Origin: JARDZI01 sp041639705
Lineage (GTDB): Bacteria; Bacillota; Clostridia; Clostridiales; Caloramatoraceae
Direction of reading: 5' to 3'
Length of the DNA: 6,130 nucleotides
NCBI GenBank assembly: GCA_041639705.1
Contig: JBEQBT010000210.1
Span: 1 to 6,130, forward strand
The notes beneath the pieces are model-generated. The model worked only from the letters and a program-made list of their open reading frames with translations. It was not told the DNA's origin and did not search any database. Positions 5,989 through 6,130 of this stretch are shown here, in pieces. The translations under genes were made by a program, and so were the position numbers. The stretch's first letter is position 1, and every line of letters starts with the position of its first letter.

Positions 5989-6130
5989 CTATTTATCCTT
6001 CTTTTCCAATTCGACCTTCATTAGAAAAACATTATAGGGCTGCCACATTGACATGGTAAAGTAAACTGTTTTACCTTTATCCTCCACATATTTAGGTGTC
6101 ATGTAGGCTCCATAGAGTGCAGGATAATCT
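5989..6130 (-). CDS. C-terminus of a DUF4185-like protein (partial at window edge)
   Basis: The last 46 codons of a gene that enters from the right edge and stops at TAG 5991-5989. The sequence PALYGAYMTPKYVED followed by KTVYFTMSMWQPYNVFLMKVEL resembles the final beta-propeller strand of DUF4185 proteins, which commonly end in a YGxxMxPK ... LYFTMSxWxPYNVFLMxxxL pattern. From memory, DUF4185 contains the endo-D-arabinanases of glycoside hydrolase family GH183, but many DUF4185 members are uncharacterised. Any signal peptide, catalytic residues and extra domains lie outside the window. The stop codon overlaps the fucU ribosome binding site, so the two genes are cotranscribed. The family call rests on pattern recognition of a short segment only. 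Confidence 0.6.
   Translation of the reverse strand, partial: DYPALYGAYMTPKYVEDKGKTVYFTMSMWQPYNVFLMKVELEKKDK

Noticed and set aside
1..6130. CRISPR array, tRNA, rRNA or riboswitch
   Set aside because: I saw no regularly spaced direct repeats, no cloverleaf with a TTC-type T loop, no rRNA sequence and no known riboswitch core. The only structured RNA recognised is the group II intron 3' end.

Overview
The window looks like chromosome from a low-GC, Gram-positive anaerobe of the Clostridia. The signs are A/T-rich spacers, strong AGGAGG-type ribosome binding sites, a MsmX/MalK-type sugar ABC ATPase, a YesM-type sensor kinase remnant, and clostridial-looking IS and group II intron pieces. The species cannot be named from this sequence. 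The window splits into a wrecked left third and an intact sugar operon on the right.

Left part (1-1448, + strand) is layered mobile DNA. It holds the last 31 codons of a probable IS91-type transposase (2-97). Next is a gene-free spacer with several hairpins (98-398), ending in a 95-bp imperfect nested palindrome (299-393). After that comes the 3' half of a group II intron: maturase C-terminus, then complete RNA domains V and VI. Finally there is the 3' part of an IS3-family element into which that intron had inserted. The IS3 element itself lies in a sensor histidine kinase gene.

Middle part (1449-2512, - strand) is the histidine kinase pseudogene. TM1, a Cache-like sensor, TM2 and HAMP can be reconstructed across five single-base frameshifts. 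The kinase core has been cut off by the IS3 element.

Right part (2562-6130, - strand, so transcribed right to left) is an apparently intact operon, in order: the C-terminus of a DUF4185-like protein, fucU-type mutarotase, a SIS-only KdsD-like sugar-phosphate isomerase, a ribokinase-like PfkB kinase, a MsmX/MalK-type ABC ATPase, a possible 38-residue small ORF, and a strong rho-independent terminator. The first four genes are tightly packed. A pathway that uses all of them is release of D-arabinose from a D-arabinan (DUF4185 is the family behind GH183 endo-D-arabinanases), mutarotation by FucU, 5-phosphorylation by the PfkB kinase, and isomerisation of D-arabinose 5-phosphate to D-ribulose 5-phosphate by the KdsD-like enzyme. 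This is an inference, supported by the KdsD active-site residues being present and by one ribose-contact residue of ribokinase being replaced in the kinase. It is the most interesting idea in the window.
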